Positions 42,386 through 50,980 of a stretch of 64,000 bases of DNA are shown one piece after another. Below the pieces are notes generated by a model. The model saw nothing but the letters and a program-made list of their open reading frames with translations, made no database searches and had not been told where the DNA came from. Origin of the DNA: Lysobacter enzymogenes (lineage in GTDB: Bacteria; Pseudomonadota; Gammaproteobacteria; Xanthomonadales; Xanthomonadaceae). Within the stretch, counting starts at the first letter, position 1. Each line of letters starts with the position of its first letter. The stretch spans positions 351,464 to 415,463 of the forward strand of contig NZ_FNOG01000004.1 in the NCBI RefSeq assembly GCF_900106525.1, written 5' to 3'. Made by a program: the position numbers and the translations under genes.

Positions 42386-44340
42386 GCATGACGCACGCAT
42401 CCATCCACGCCGCACTGCGCCGCGTCCTGTCCACCGCCGCGCTGCTGCTGGCCCTGCCGCTGGCCGCGCAGGCCGCGCCAGTGGCGCAAGGCGCGCAAGA
42501 CAAAGACCTCAGCGCCGCGCAGGCGGCCGAACGCGAAAGCCGCGGCGACCAGTTGCTGGTGCTGAGCTACCACGACGTGCGCGACGACGTCGCGCGCAAG
42601 GGCGACCCCGACGCCTACGCGGTCAGCACCCAGAACTTCGCCGCGCACCTGGACTGGCTGTCCGGCCACGGTTACCGCCCGGTGTCGCTGAGCGACGTCA
42701 TCAAGGCCTCGCGCGGCGAGCTCAAGCTGCCGCCCAAGGCGGTGCTGCTGACCTTCGACGACGGCCTGCGCAGCATCTACACCCACGTGTTCCCGCTGCT
42801 GCGCGCCTACAACTACCCGGCGCTGATGGCGGTGGTCACCGGCTGGGTCGACCTGCCGAAAGACCAGAAGGTCGACTACGGCCCGCGCATGTTCACCCAC
42901 GACGATTTCGTCACCTGGGACCAGTTGCGCGAGATGCAGGCCTCGGGCCTGGTCGAGATTTCCTCGCACAGCGACAACCTGCACCGCGGCATCACCTCCA
43001 ACCCGCAGGGCAACACCATGCCCGCGGCGATCACCCGCGAGTGGAGCGTCAAGGCCCAGCGCTACGAAACCGAGGCCGAATACCTCGATCGCGTGCGCCG
43101 CGACCTCACCGCCAGCAAGACCAAGATCGAGCGCGAACTGGGCGTGTCGCCGCACTCGGTGGTGTGGCCGTACGCGGCCTACAACAGCCAGACCAACGAC
43201 ATCGCCGACAAGCTCGGCATGAGCGTCACCTTCGATCTGGAAGGCCGCCACCAAACGATCGGGCGCGACCTGCACGGCCTCGCCCGCCTGTTGGTGTTCG
43301 ACAACCCCACCATCCAGGACCTCACCTTTGAGCTGCGCCACGACACCGAACTCGACGGCGTGCGCGCGCTGCAGGTCGACCTGGACTACGTCTACGACAA
43401 AGACCCGGCGCAGCAGGCGCGCAACCTCGACAAGCTGATCGAACGGATCAAGCAGGTCGGCCCCAGCCACGTGTTCCTGCAGGCCTTCGCCGACCCCGAC
43501 GGCAACGGTTCGGCCGACGCGCTGTACTTCCCCAACCGCCAGTTGCCGATGCGCGCGGACCTGTTCAACCGCGTCGCCTGGCAGATCAAGACCCGCGCCC
43601 GCGCCAAGGTGTTCGCGTGGCTGCCGGTGCTCGGCTACGAGCTGCCGGACAAGGCGCTGGACGCGCAACTGGCGATCAAGTCCAGCAACACGGCCGAAAC
43701 CCACCGGCTCAACCCGTTCGACCCGCGCACCCGCGAGATCGTCGCGCAGATCTACGAAGACCTCGCCATCAGCGGCTACACCGAAGGCCTGCTGTTCCAC
43801 GACGACGCCTTCCTGCGCGACGACGAACTGCGCGGCATCGCCCCGGCCGCGCCGGCCGCGCGCACCCAGGCGCTGATCGACTTCACCCAGGAACTGACCC
43901 GCGCCGCCGGCAAGTGGCGGCCCAAGCTGATCACCGTGCGCAACCTGTTCGCCGCGCCGGTGCTGCAGCCCAAGAGCGAGAGCTGGTTCGCCCAGGACCT
44001 GGCCGCGTTCAACAACGCCTACGACTACACCGCGGTGATGGCGATGCCGTGGATGGAGAACAGCCGCGACCCGCAGCGCTGGATGGACCAGTTGGTCGAA
44101 CGGGTCAAGGCCTCGCCGCGCGGCCTGTCGCACACCATCTTCGAACTGCAGACCGTGGACTGGCGCGACAAGAGCAAGCCGATTCCGGCCGAGCAGCTCA
44201 AGCGCATGGCGCGGCGCCTGCAGGCCGACGGCGCGCGCCATCTGGCGTGGTACCCGGACGACTTCATCGCCGACCGCCCCTCCACCGCCGACGCGCGCGA
44301 AATCATGTCCGCGCGCGGCTTCCCCTACCTCGAGAAATAA
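42382..44340 (+). CDS. pgaB: Poly-GlcNAc N-deacetylase PgaB
   Basis: Periplasmic two-domain enzyme, 652 residues, that partially deacetylates the polymer before export by PgaA. The N-terminal CE4 domain (about 45-290) shows LSYHDVRDD, LTFDDGLRS and SSHSDNLHRG (metal ligands and base); the C-terminal GH18-like domain (about 310-650) has VFAWLPVLGYELPD and LLFHDDAFLRDDE. The signal peptide ends AAQAAP without a lipobox Cys, so it is probably soluble, whereas E. coli PgaB is a lipoprotein. It overlaps pgaA and precedes pgaC by 94 bases. Confidence 0.92.
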   Translation: MSMTHASIHAALRRVLSTAALLLALPLAAQAAPVAQGAQDKDLSAAQAAERESRGDQLLVLSYHDVRDDVARKGDPDAYAVSTQNFAAHLDWLSGHGYRPVSLSDVIKASRGELKLPPKAVLLTFDDGLRSIYTHVFPLLRAYNYPALMAVVTGWVDLPKDQKVDYGPRMFTHDDFVTWDQLREMQASGLVEISSHSDNLHRGITSNPQGNTMPAAITREWSVKAQRYETEAEYLDRVRRDLTASKTKIERELGVSPHSVVWPYAAYNSQTNDIADKLGMSVTFDLEGRHQTIGRDLHGLARLLVFDNPTIQDLTFELRHDTELDGVRALQVDLDYVYDKDPAQQARNLDKLIERIKQVGPSHVFLQAFADPDGNGSADALYFPNRQLPMRADLFNRVAWQIKTRARAKVFAWLPVLGYELPDKALDAQLAIKSSNTAETHRLNPFDPRTREIVAQIYEDLAISGYTEGLLFHDDAFLRDDELRGIAPAAPAARTQALIDFTQELTRAAGKWRPKLITVRNLFAAPVLQPKSESWFAQDLAAFNNAYDYTAVMAMPWMENSRDPQRWMDQLVERVKASPRGLSHTIFELQTVDWRDKSKPIPAEQLKRMARRLQADGARHLAWYPDDFIADRPSTADAREIMSARGFPYLEK

Positions 44341-44434
44341 GCCGACACCGCCGCACCGCGCAGACAGACCGCACTTTCGAAACCAGACCGGCGCGCGGCC
44401 AGGATCGGCCGCCGTCGATGGAGCGTCGCCACGC

Positions 44435-45694
44435 ATGAGCCCTCAAACCAGTCCACTGTTGACCGCGCTGTTCCAGTTCGCGTTCTTCTATCCGATCGTG
44501 ATGTCGTTCTTCTGGATCGCCGGCGGGCTGTATTACTACTTCCGCCGCGAGCGCAGCGCGCGCGGCCGCACCGACCCGCCGCCGCTGGACGCGGCGCCGT
44601 TCGTCAGCATCCTGATCCCCTGCCACAACGAAGGCGACCACGTCCACGAAACCATCGCCGCCGCGCTGGCCCAGCGCTATCCCGATTTCGAAGTGATCGC
44701 GATCAACGACGGCAGCCGCGACGACACCGGCGAGCAGCTCAACCGCCTCGCCGCGATCCACCCGCGCCTGCGCGTGGTCCATCTGGACCGCAACCTGGGC
44801 AAGGCCAACGGCATGCGCATGGGCGCGCTGGCGGCGCGCTCGGAATACCTGGTGTGCATCGACGGCGATGCGCTGCTGGACGAATACGCCACCCACTGGA
44901 TGGTCTGGCACCTGATCTCCGGCGCGCGCGTCGGCGCGGTCACCGGCAACCCGCGCATCCGCAACCGCTCGACCTTGCTCGGCCGGCTGCAGGTCGGCGA
45001 GTTCTCCTCGATCATCGGCATGATCAAGCGCGCCCAGCGCGTGTACGGCCGCATCTTCACCGTGTCCGGGGTGATCTGCGCGTTCCGGCGCAGCGCCCTG
45101 CACCGCATCGGCTACTGGTCCGATTCGATGGTGACCGAGGACATCGACATCAGCTGGCGCCTGCAGATGGACCACTGGGACATCCGCTACGAACCCAACG
45201 CGATGTGCTTCATCCTCATGCCCGAAACCCTCAAGGGCCTGTGGAAACAGCGCCTGCGCTGGGCCCAGGGCGGCGTGGAAGTGCTGCTGCGCCACAGCCG
45301 CGACCTGTTCTCGTGGCGCAAGCGGCGGATGTGGGCGGTGATGGCCGAGTACGTCGCCAGCGTCGCCTGGGCCTACATCATGGCCTTCATCATTTTGCTG
45401 TGGGCGCTGGGCCTGTTCGTCGATCTGCCGGTGCAACTGCGCGTGAGCACGCTGCTGCCGTCGTGGCACGGAGTGATCCTGGCGCTGATCTGCCTGCTCC
45501 AGTTCGCTGCCAGCATCATCATCGATCGACGTTACGAAACCGGTGTCGGCCGCAATTACTACTGGATGATCTGGTACCCGATGGCCTATTGGCTGTTGAG
45601 CTTCTTCACCACCGTCACCGCGGTGCCCAAGGCCCTGCTCAAGCGCCGCGGCACCCTCGCGACCTGGGTCAGCCCGGACCGGGGGCTGCGATGA
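44435..45694 (+). CDS. pgaC: Poly-GlcNAc synthase PgaC
   Basis: Processive GT2 beta-1,6-N-acetylglucosaminyltransferase in the inner membrane, 419 residues. One or two N-terminal helices, then ILIPCHNEGDH, AINDGSRDD, the DxD site CIDGDALLDE, TEDIDISWRL and the QRLRWAQGG motif, followed by three C-terminal helices. In E. coli PgaC works with PgaD and is stabilised by c-di-GMP bound at their interface. Its stop overlaps the start of the PgaD fusion gene. Confidence 0.95.
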   Translation: MSPQTSPLLTALFQFAFFYPIVMSFFWIAGGLYYYFRRERSARGRTDPPPLDAAPFVSILIPCHNEGDHVHETIAAALAQRYPDFEVIAINDGSRDDTGEQLNRLAAIHPRLRVVHLDRNLGKANGMRMGALAARSEYLVCIDGDALLDEYATHWMVWHLISGARVGAVTGNPRIRNRSTLLGRLQVGEFSSIIGMIKRAQRVYGRIFTVSGVICAFRRSALHRIGYWSDSMVTEDIDISWRLQMDHWDIRYEPNAMCFILMPETLKGLWKQRLRWAQGGVEVLLRHSRDLFSWRKRRMWAVMAEYVASVAWAYIMAFIILLWALGLFVDLPVQLRVSTLLPSWHGVILALICLLQFAASIIIDRRYETGVGRNYYWMIWYPMAYWLLSFFTTVTAVPKALLKRRGTLATWVSPDRGLR

Positions 45695-47022
45695 GCAACG
45701 ACCGCCGCCCGCCCGACGAAGGCGCGCCGCCGCGCGGCGCCGACACCGGCCGCGCCGCCGACGGCTTCTCGCGTCCGGCGCACAGCACCGCCGCGCCGCC
45801 GCTGGCGCCGGCGAAATCCGCCGCACCCGCAGCACCCGGCAAGTCCAACAAGGCCGACAAACCCGCCTCGCACAAGCACGACTCGCGCCTGATCCAGAAA
45901 CCCGGCTCGCAGCACCCGCTGCCGCGCACGCTGTGGGGCGTGGTCACCGGCGCGTTCTGGCTGGCGTATCTGTACCTGTGGACGCCGGTGCTGACCCTGG
46001 TGCTGTGGCTGCTGGGCCTGCGCACGGTGGCCTCGGAGCTGTACCTGCGCACCCACGAAGTCGATCCGTTCCTGATGCTGGCCCTGCCCGCCACCGCCGC
46101 CGCAGTGGTCGCGCTGCTGCTGACGTGGGCCGAGTACAACCGCTGGCGTTTCGCCGGCGACGACGCCGAACGCCGCACCCGCCTGGCCGACGTGAGCCTG
46201 GACGAGGTCGCGCAAAGCCTCGGCGCCAGCGCCGAAGTGGCGCAGGCGCTCAACGCCGGCCGCGTCAGCGTGCTGCACATGGATACCAACCAGGCCGTGC
46301 CGCTGTCGGTGACCGCGGTGACGCCGAACCCGCCCGCGCAAAACCCGTTCCCGCCGCTGCCGCCCAAGCCGCGCTTTACCCGCACCGCGACCGCGCCGAG
46401 CAGCAACTGGCTGCTGGTGGTGGCGTTGGCGGCGATCGCGCTGGTGATCGGCGTGTTGATCGTGGTTTCGCACGGTTATCGCCAGATCGAAAGCTCCGAG
46501 CCGGTGCACGGGTTGGAAGGCGCACCGGGCATGGACCGTCCGGCGCTGCCGGCGAACGCCGACGGCCCGGGCTTCGTCGGCCCGGCCGACGACGCAGTGG
46601 CCGGCACGCCGGACGCCGCGACCCCGAACGCCGCCGCGCAAGCGGCCAGCGCCAAAGCCGATGCCGCCACCCGCGCGCGCGAAGCCAAAGCGCGGCGCGA
46701 GGCCCAGGCCAAAGCCCTGGCGCAACGCAAGGCCGCCGCGGCCAGCGCCAAACCGCGCCCGCTGCCCGGCTTCAGCCCCAAACCGGTCTACCCGCTGGAC
46801 GCGCTGCGCCAATCCGAAAGCGGCCTGGTGACCTTGCGCGTGCAAGTCTCGGCGCAGGGCGAACCGACCCGGGTCGACGTCAGCCGCCGCAGCGGCTTCC
46901 GCGCGCTCGACCGCGCCGCGGTCAGCACCGTGCGGCGCTGGAAGTTCGCGCCTGCGATGCGCGAAGGCAAGCCGGTGGCGGCGGTGGTGATCGTGCCGGT
47001 GGAGTTCAAGCCGCGCGATTAA
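45691..47022 (+). CDS. PgaD-TonB fusion protein
   Basis: A 443-residue inner-membrane protein with two parts. Part one is PgaD-like: a disordered Ala/Pro/Lys-rich N-tail (1-75), two helices (about 81-108 and 127-147) and the cytosolic WAEYNRWRF motif expected of PgaD, which in E. coli is only about 137 residues. Part two is a complete TonB-like module: a third helix (about 240-261), a long Ala/Pro/Lys linker (262-360) and a TonB C-terminal domain (361-441) with PVYPLDALRQSESGLV, SAQGEPTRVDVSRRSGF and VRRWKFAPAMREGKP. The frame is continuous with uniform base composition, so it is a true fusion, not a sequencing join. The start overlaps the pgaC stop. No exbB or exbD lies nearby. Confidence 0.88.
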   Translation: MSNDRRPPDEGAPPRGADTGRAADGFSRPAHSTAAPPLAPAKSAAPAAPGKSNKADKPASHKHDSRLIQKPGSQHPLPRTLWGVVTGAFWLAYLYLWTPVLTLVLWLLGLRTVASELYLRTHEVDPFLMLALPATAAAVVALLLTWAEYNRWRFAGDDAERRTRLADVSLDEVAQSLGASAEVAQALNAGRVSVLHMDTNQAVPLSVTAVTPNPPAQNPFPPLPPKPRFTRTATAPSSNWLLVVALAAIALVIGVLIVVSHGYRQIESSEPVHGLEGAPGMDRPALPANADGPGFVGPADDAVAGTPDAATPNAAAQAASAKADAATRAREAKARREAQAKALAQRKAAAASAKPRPLPGFSPKPVYPLDALRQSESGLVTLRVQVSAQGEPTRVDVSRRSGFRALDRAAVSTVRRWKFAPAMREGKPVAAVVIVPVEFKPRD

Positions 47023-47090
47023 AAGCACGACCGACGCAAACCCGACCGAACCAGCGCACAGCCGACGCGTGCGCCACCGCACGCATCGAC

Positions 47091-47119
47091 GCAAAGCCCC
47101 GCCACCGGCGGGGCTTTGC
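47091..47119. terminator. Hairpin terminator after the pga operon
   Basis: A perfect 13-bp stem (47091-47103 with 47107-47119, gcaaagccccgcc) around three bases. It lacks a long T-run but is strong and correctly placed 68 bases after the fusion gene. Confidence 0.7.
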
Positions 47120-47307
47120 GTAAGCGCCGCCCGCAGCCTCCACCGACGCGCGCATCGCGCCTTATCCGCTGCGCACATCGCGTCATAACCAACGCGATGC
47201 AGTGAGCGTAGGTGAGGGATGGATCGCCTGTGAGCGCAGTCACGACGACCGCGATATCGCCGGGCTACGTTGCGCAAGAACGCGTAGCCGCTCGTCAAGG
47301 GATCGAT

Positions 47308-48417
47308 ATGGCGCTCGTCCACTACCCGACTGCGCTCGCCTGCGACGAGCCCTTCGAGCCGTTGCAAGCGCACATCGCGGCCGCGCCGCCCGACCTCGCC
47401 GAACTCGGCGCGGCGGTCGCCCGCTGGCTGCGCACGCAGGCGCTCGACGTCGGCCGCGTCGCGCGGATCGAACGCCTCGCCGGCGGCCTGTCGCACCTGA
47501 CCTACCGGCTGCGCTGCGACCGCGACGACCTGGTGCTGCGCCGCCCGCTGCACGCGCAAGGCGGCGCGCAGCGGCTGCGGCGCGAATTCGCCCTGCAAGC
47601 CGCGCTCGCCCCGCACTATCCGGTGCCCGAGATGCTGCACCTGTGCGACGACCCGCACATCGCCGGCGCGCCGTTCTACCTCATGCGCTACGTGCCCGGC
47701 ATCGTCCCGCAGCGCAACGCGTTCGCGCACGCGACGCCGACGCCCGAGGATGCCCAGCGGCTGTGCGCCAACCTAGTCGACACATTGATCGCGCTGCACC
47801 GGATCGACCCGGGCGCGCTCGGCGGCGGCGGCGCGCTGCCGGCCGATCATCACCCGGCCTATTTGCGCAAGCGCCTGCAGCACTGGTCCAGCCGCTACCA
47901 CCGGCTCAAGGCCTGGACCCTGCCCGACCTGCGCTGGATGGCGCAATGGCTGATCGACCGCGTCCCCAGCCACGGCCCCGTGCGCGTGCTGCACAACGAC
48001 TGGCGCCTCGCCAACCTGGTCTTCGACGCCGCCCAGCCCACCCGCATCCGCGCGGTGCTGGATTGGGAATTCGCCGCGCTCGGCGACCCGCTGATGGACC
48101 TGGGCATCGCCCTGTCGTACTGGGTCGAACCCGGCGACAACGCGCTGATGCGGCGCTACCAATGGCAGCCCTCGCACCTGCCCGGCATGTTCACCCGCGA
48201 GCAGATCGCCGACCGCTACTTCGCCGCCACCGGCCGCAGCCGCGAGCACTGGCCGTTCTATCGCGTGTTCGGCCTGTTCCGCTACCTGATCAACCTGCAG
48301 GAGCTGCACCAGCGCCACGTCATCGAAGACGGCGAAGAAAAAGCCTTCCTCACCCGGATCTGGGCGCTGGCGCATTACCTCAACTGGACCTGCCGCGGCT
48401 TGACCCTCGGCGCCTGA
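47308..48417 (+). CDS. APH-family phosphotransferase
   Basis: A 369-residue cytosolic kinase-like protein of the aminoglycoside-phosphotransferase fold, in the group found with acyl-CoA metabolism. Seen: IERLAGGLSHLTYRL (glycine-rich loop), LVLRRPL with the ATP lysine replaced by Arg, the catalytic HNDWRLANLVFD and the metal-binding LDWEFAALGDP. The start at 47308 has aaggga upstream; frames opening at 47212 or 47230 would add 26-32 residues. The following gene encodes a thioesterase-like DUF4442 protein, so a role in acyl-CoA or lipid turnover is plausible. Confidence 0.85.
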   Translation: MALVHYPTALACDEPFEPLQAHIAAAPPDLAELGAAVARWLRTQALDVGRVARIERLAGGLSHLTYRLRCDRDDLVLRRPLHAQGGAQRLRREFALQAALAPHYPVPEMLHLCDDPHIAGAPFYLMRYVPGIVPQRNAFAHATPTPEDAQRLCANLVDTLIALHRIDPGALGGGGALPADHHPAYLRKRLQHWSSRYHRLKAWTLPDLRWMAQWLIDRVPSHGPVRVLHNDWRLANLVFDAAQPTRIRAVLDWEFAALGDPLMDLGIALSYWVEPGDNALMRRYQWQPSHLPGMFTREQIADRYFAATGRSREHWPFYRVFGLFRYLINLQELHQRHVIEDGEEKAFLTRIWALAHYLNWTCRGLTLGA

Positions 48418-48424
48418 GTCGGCC

Positions 48425-48955
48425 ATGCCCTTCTCGCGATTGCACGAGTGGATCCTCGGCGACCTGTCCGCCGCGCTGGAGCGCCTGGCGTTCCTGCCCG
48501 AAGCCTGGCGCTACCGGCTCGTGTCGGCGGCCGTGGGCCAGCAGAGCCGCTACTTCCGCACCCACCGCCTGCGCATCGTCCAGATCGCGCCGGGCCGCGT
48601 CTCGATCCTGGCCGGCAACCGCCGCGCGCTGCGCAACCGCGTCGGCGCGCTGCACGCGATGGCCGCCAGTGTCGCCGGCGAGTACGCCGCCGCGCTGGTG
48701 GTCGCGCAACACCTGCCGCGCGGCGCGCGCCTACTGGTCAAAAGCGTGCACGCCGACTTCCGCAAGCCGCTGCACGGCGGCGTGCAGGCGCAGGCCAGCC
48801 TGGATCCGGCGCAGATCGGCGCGGCCGCCAACGCCGGCGGCGGCCGCCTGCGCGTGCCGATGAAGGTCATCGACGAAACCGGCGCGGCGCCGGTGCGCGG
48901 ACACGTCGACGTGGTGTGGTCGTCGGCGCCGCGAACGCCACGGGCGCCAACGTGA
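48425..48955 (+). CDS. DUF4442 hotdog-fold protein
   Basis: A 176-residue protein of the DUF4442 group, related to PaaI-type thioesterases. The long helix-strand element ALRNRVGALHAMAASVAGEYAA and the later RLLVKSVHADFRKPLHGGV are typical; the catalytic residue is not certain. It follows the kinase by seven bases and overlaps the next gene if the latter uses GTG, suggesting a three-gene transcript. Confidence 0.75.
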   Translation: MPFSRLHEWILGDLSAALERLAFLPEAWRYRLVSAAVGQQSRYFRTHRLRIVQIAPGRVSILAGNRRALRNRVGALHAMAASVAGEYAAALVVAQHLPRGARLLVKSVHADFRKPLHGGVQAQASLDPAQIGAAANAGGGRLRVPMKVIDETGAAPVRGHVDVVWSSAPRTPRAPT

Positions 48956-50454
48956 GCGGCGAAAGCCGCGCGCCGGCTTCGGCGCAAACGCCTCCCCATC
49001 GGGACAACGCATCGGCGCAGCCCATCGCACCGATGCGAGCCACCGACACCACGCCCCCGCAAACCGCACGCGAACCCGCGCAAGCCGCAGACGCCCGCGC
49101 GCGAACGCCGCCCTCGTCCGGCCTCGTGCTCGCGGCCGCGTGCTTCGGCTTCATGATCGTTCAACTCGACGTCACCATCGTCAATCTCGCGCTGCCCACG
49201 CTGGCCGCCGACCTGCGCTCCGACCTCGCCGGCCTGCAATGGGTCATGGACGCCTACACCCTGCTGTTCGCCTCGCTGCTGCTGTCGGCCGGCGCCTTGA
49301 GCGACCGCATCGGCGCGCGCCGCAGTTTCCTGCTCGGGCTGGGCGGCTTCCTGCTCGCCTCGATCGCCTGCGGCCTCGCCGGCAACGTCGCGCAGTTGGT
49401 CGCCGCGCGCGCCCTGCAAGGCGTGTTCGCCGCGTTGCTGGTGCCGTCCTCGCTGGCCTTGCTCAACCACGCCTTCGCCCACGATCCGCCGCGCCGCGCG
49501 CGCGCCCTGGCGGTGTGGACCGCCTCGGGCGCGGCCGCGGCCACACTGGGCTCGGTCGCCGGCGGCGCGCTGCTGCAGACGCTGGGTTGGCGCAGCATCT
49601 TCCTGGTCAATCTGCCGATCTGCGCGGTGGGCATCGCGCTCGTATGGCGACTCGCGGAAACGCCACGCCGGCCCGAACGCGCGCTCGACCTCGCCGGACA
49701 ACTGCTGGCCGTCGTCGGACTGGCCGCGCTGATCGCCGCGATCATCGAAACCCCGCGCCTGGGCGCGCAGCATCCGGCGGTGTGGAGCGCGGCAGCGCTG
49801 GCCGTGGTCTGCGCGCTCGCCTTCGTCGCGGTGGAATCGCGCGCCGCGCAGCCGCTGCTGCCGCCGCGTTTGTTCGCGCGGCCGCGTTTCAGCCTCGCCC
49901 TGCTGTCGGCGCTGGCGGTCAGCCTGGCCTACTACAGCCTGCTGTTCGCCATGAGCCTGTACCTGCAACAGTTCGCCGGCTACACCGCGTTGCAGGCCGG
50001 CCTGGCCTACCTGCCGCTGGCCGCCGCCTTCATCGCCGCCAACCTGCTCAGCGCGCGCGTGCTGACCCGCCACGGCGTGCGCACCGCGATCGCGCTGGGC
50101 TCGGCGGTCTGCGCCGCCGGCTTCGCCTGGCTGAGCCGGCTCGCGCCCGGCGACGGCTACCTGTGGATCCTGCCCGCCTTCCTCGCCATTCCCGCCGGCA
50201 TGGGGCTGGCGATGCCGGCCGCCACCGGCCTGATCCTGAGCAGCGTCGAGCGCGAGCAATCGGGCACCGCGGCCGCCGCGATCAACGCGGTCCGGCAAAC
50301 CGGCGCGGCGCTGGGTGTGGCATTGTGCGGCCTGTTGCTCGCCGGCGGCGGCGCGGGCGCAGGCATGCGGACCGTCTGCTATGTCGCGATCGCGGCGCTG
50401 CTGGTCTCTGCGGCGCTCGCGTGGGCCTGCCTGCGCGAAGCGCCTTCGCCCTAG
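48952..50454 (+). CDS. MFS multidrug exporter, DHA2 (EmrB/QacA) family
   Basis: A drug:proton antiporter with about 14 helices, 500 residues from the GTG at 48952 (GTGA overlap with the DUF4442 gene) or 473 from the ATG at 49033. Seen: LDVTIVNLALPTLAADL in helix 1, typical of DHA2 pumps, LQWVMDAYTLLFASLLLSAGALSDRIGARR (motif A) and LALLNHAF. The N-terminal 60 residues are Pro/Thr/Ala-rich and disordered. The exported substrate is unknown. No adjacent TetR regulator is seen. Confidence 0.88.
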   Translation: MSGESRAPASAQTPPHRDNASAQPIAPMRATDTTPPQTAREPAQAADARARTPPSSGLVLAAACFGFMIVQLDVTIVNLALPTLAADLRSDLAGLQWVMDAYTLLFASLLLSAGALSDRIGARRSFLLGLGGFLLASIACGLAGNVAQLVAARALQGVFAALLVPSSLALLNHAFAHDPPRRARALAVWTASGAAAATLGSVAGGALLQTLGWRSIFLVNLPICAVGIALVWRLAETPRRPERALDLAGQLLAVVGLAALIAAIIETPRLGAQHPAVWSAAALAVVCALAFVAVESRAAQPLLPPRLFARPRFSLALLSALAVSLAYYSLLFAMSLYLQQFAGYTALQAGLAYLPLAAAFIAANLLSARVLTRHGVRTAIALGSAVCAAGFAWLSRLAPGDGYLWILPAFLAIPAGMGLAMPAATGLILSSVEREQSGTAAAAINAVRQTGAALGVALCGLLLAGGGAGAGMRTVCYVAIAALLVSAALAWACLREAPSP

Positions 50455-50515
50455 CGACGACGCGCGCCGCTCGACCGTCCGCACCACCGATTCCGCCGCC
50501 ACCCCAAGGCCAGCC

Positions 50516-50959
50516 ATGAGGCGCTCCATGACCACGCTCGCGGTACTCGCATCGATGATGGTTGGCAACGCCGGCCACGACGCCCACGCCGGCGACACCG
50601 CCGCGCGCCCGGCCATCGCCTACAAGATCCTGACCCGGCCGGAAAAGACCACGCTCGAAACCAGCGGCCGCTTCGAAGGTTCGCCGCAGGATGCCGCCGA
50701 CGGCTACATCCACCTGTCCACCGACGCCCAGCTCACCCGCACCGCCGACCGCCACTTCGCCGGCCAGTCCGATTTGTTCATCGCCGCGGTGGACCTCAAG
50801 GCCGCCGGCGACACGATCAAGTGGGAACTGTCGCCGCGCAGCGCGATGGAGTTTCCGCATCTGTACGGCGTGTTGCAGCAGCGCCAGGTGCTCTGGGTCG
50901 AGCCGCTGCGGCGGGACGAGCAAGGTCAGGTCGTCGTCCCCGCGAACGGCGCTCGATAA
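50516..50959 (+). CDS. DUF952 protein with an apparent signal peptide
   Basis: A 147-residue protein. Residues about 37-147 match DUF952 (glutathione-S-transferase-like fold of unknown function): AYKILTRPEKTTLETSGRFEGSP, DGYIHLSTDAQL, LFIAAVD, and FPHLYG near the end. Most members are cytosolic and lack a leader; here the first 30 residues (MTTLAVLASMMVGNAGHDAHAG) look like a Sec signal. The ATG follows caaggc. It lies 61 bases after the MFS gene and is convergent with arsB. Confidence 0.7.
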   Translation: MRRSMTTLAVLASMMVGNAGHDAHAGDTAARPAIAYKILTRPEKTTLETSGRFEGSPQDAADGYIHLSTDAQLTRTADRHFAGQSDLFIAAVDLKAAGDTIKWELSPRSAMEFPHLYGVLQQRQVLWVEPLRRDEQGQVVVPANGAR

Positions 50960-50980
50960 GGCCTCGCCGAATTCGCGCCC

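Noticed and set aside
45691-47022. Frameshift or assembly join creating the PgaD-TonB frame
   Set aside because: The frame is continuous with even codon use and composition through the junction, and the linker between both parts is a normal low-complexity periplasmic linker.
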